In this document: one piece after another, positions 5,373-5,373 of the stretch
Layout of the letters: every line of letters begins with the position of its first letter
Position numbering within the stretch: position 1 is the stretch's first letter
Origin: Verrucomicrobiales bacterium
GTDB lineage: Bacteria > Verrucomicrobiota > Verrucomicrobiia > Methylacidiphilales > JAAUTS01
NCBI GenBank assembly: GCA_031279715.1
Contig: JAITHY010000231.1
Span: 1 to 5,373 of the forward strand
Length of the DNA stretch: 5,373 nt
Reading direction: 5' to 3'
The notes under the pieces: model-generated
What the model saw: the letters and a program-made list of their open reading frames with translations, nothing else
What the model was told of the DNA's origin: nothing
Databases searched by the model: none
Translations under genes and position numbers: made by a program

Positions 5373-5373
5373 T

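Noticed and set aside
1..5373. CRISPR array, tRNA or rRNA genes, insertion sequence or integron attachment sites
   Set aside because: The short repeats are dispersed at irregular spacing inside genes and not in an array. No cloverleaf, rRNA, transposase or inverted terminal repeats were seen. The recombinase has no neighbouring cassette or att-like repeat.

Overview
The window is gene-dense bacterial DNA with GC near 60 percent by eye. It suggests a Gram-negative organism, because it encodes a complete Kdo transferase (WaaA/KdtA) for lipid A-core assembly. Almost no start codon has a Shine-Dalgarno sequence. That fits phyla such as Verrucomicrobiota or Bacteroidota, but the phylum assignment is inference only.

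Layout. Positions 2-103 (minus) hold the first 34 codons of an unidentified gene that runs off the left edge. A 78-base divergent spacer follows. Positions 182-3018 (plus) form a compact four-gene operon: a small ketoacyl-synthase-like protein without the active-site cysteine, an acyl carrier protein, a complete ketoacyl-ACP synthase, and a YbhN/AglD-type flippase-like membrane protein. From the right edge, a minus-strand operon runs leftwards: the C-terminus of an unidentified basic protein (5259-5372), a XerC/XerD-type tyrosine recombinase (4297-5253) and waaA (2899-4281). The two operons converge and their last genes overlap tail to tail by 120 bases.

Functionally, the plus operon looks like a small type II fatty acid/polyketide-like pathway (carrier, condensing enzyme and degenerate partner) with a membrane protein that could move a lipid-linked product. 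Next to the Kdo transferase, it hints at envelope lipid chemistry. The product cannot be read from the sequence.

The most unusual signal is not a gene. The hexamer GCTGAC (either strand) occurs 34 times, about once per 155 bases, against roughly 3-4 expected from base composition. The copies share a longer consensus, 5'-CGCTGAC[A/C/G]GT[G/C]A-3', and T never follows GCTGAC. All copies lie inside coding sequence, on both strands and in five different coding phases (Ala-Asp, Leu-Thr, Val-Ser, Ser-Ala and once as a stop codon). Selection therefore seems to act on the DNA word, not on a peptide. This resembles a hyper-abundant genome word such as cyanobacterial HIP1 or a DNA-uptake sequence, but the word itself matches none that I recognise.
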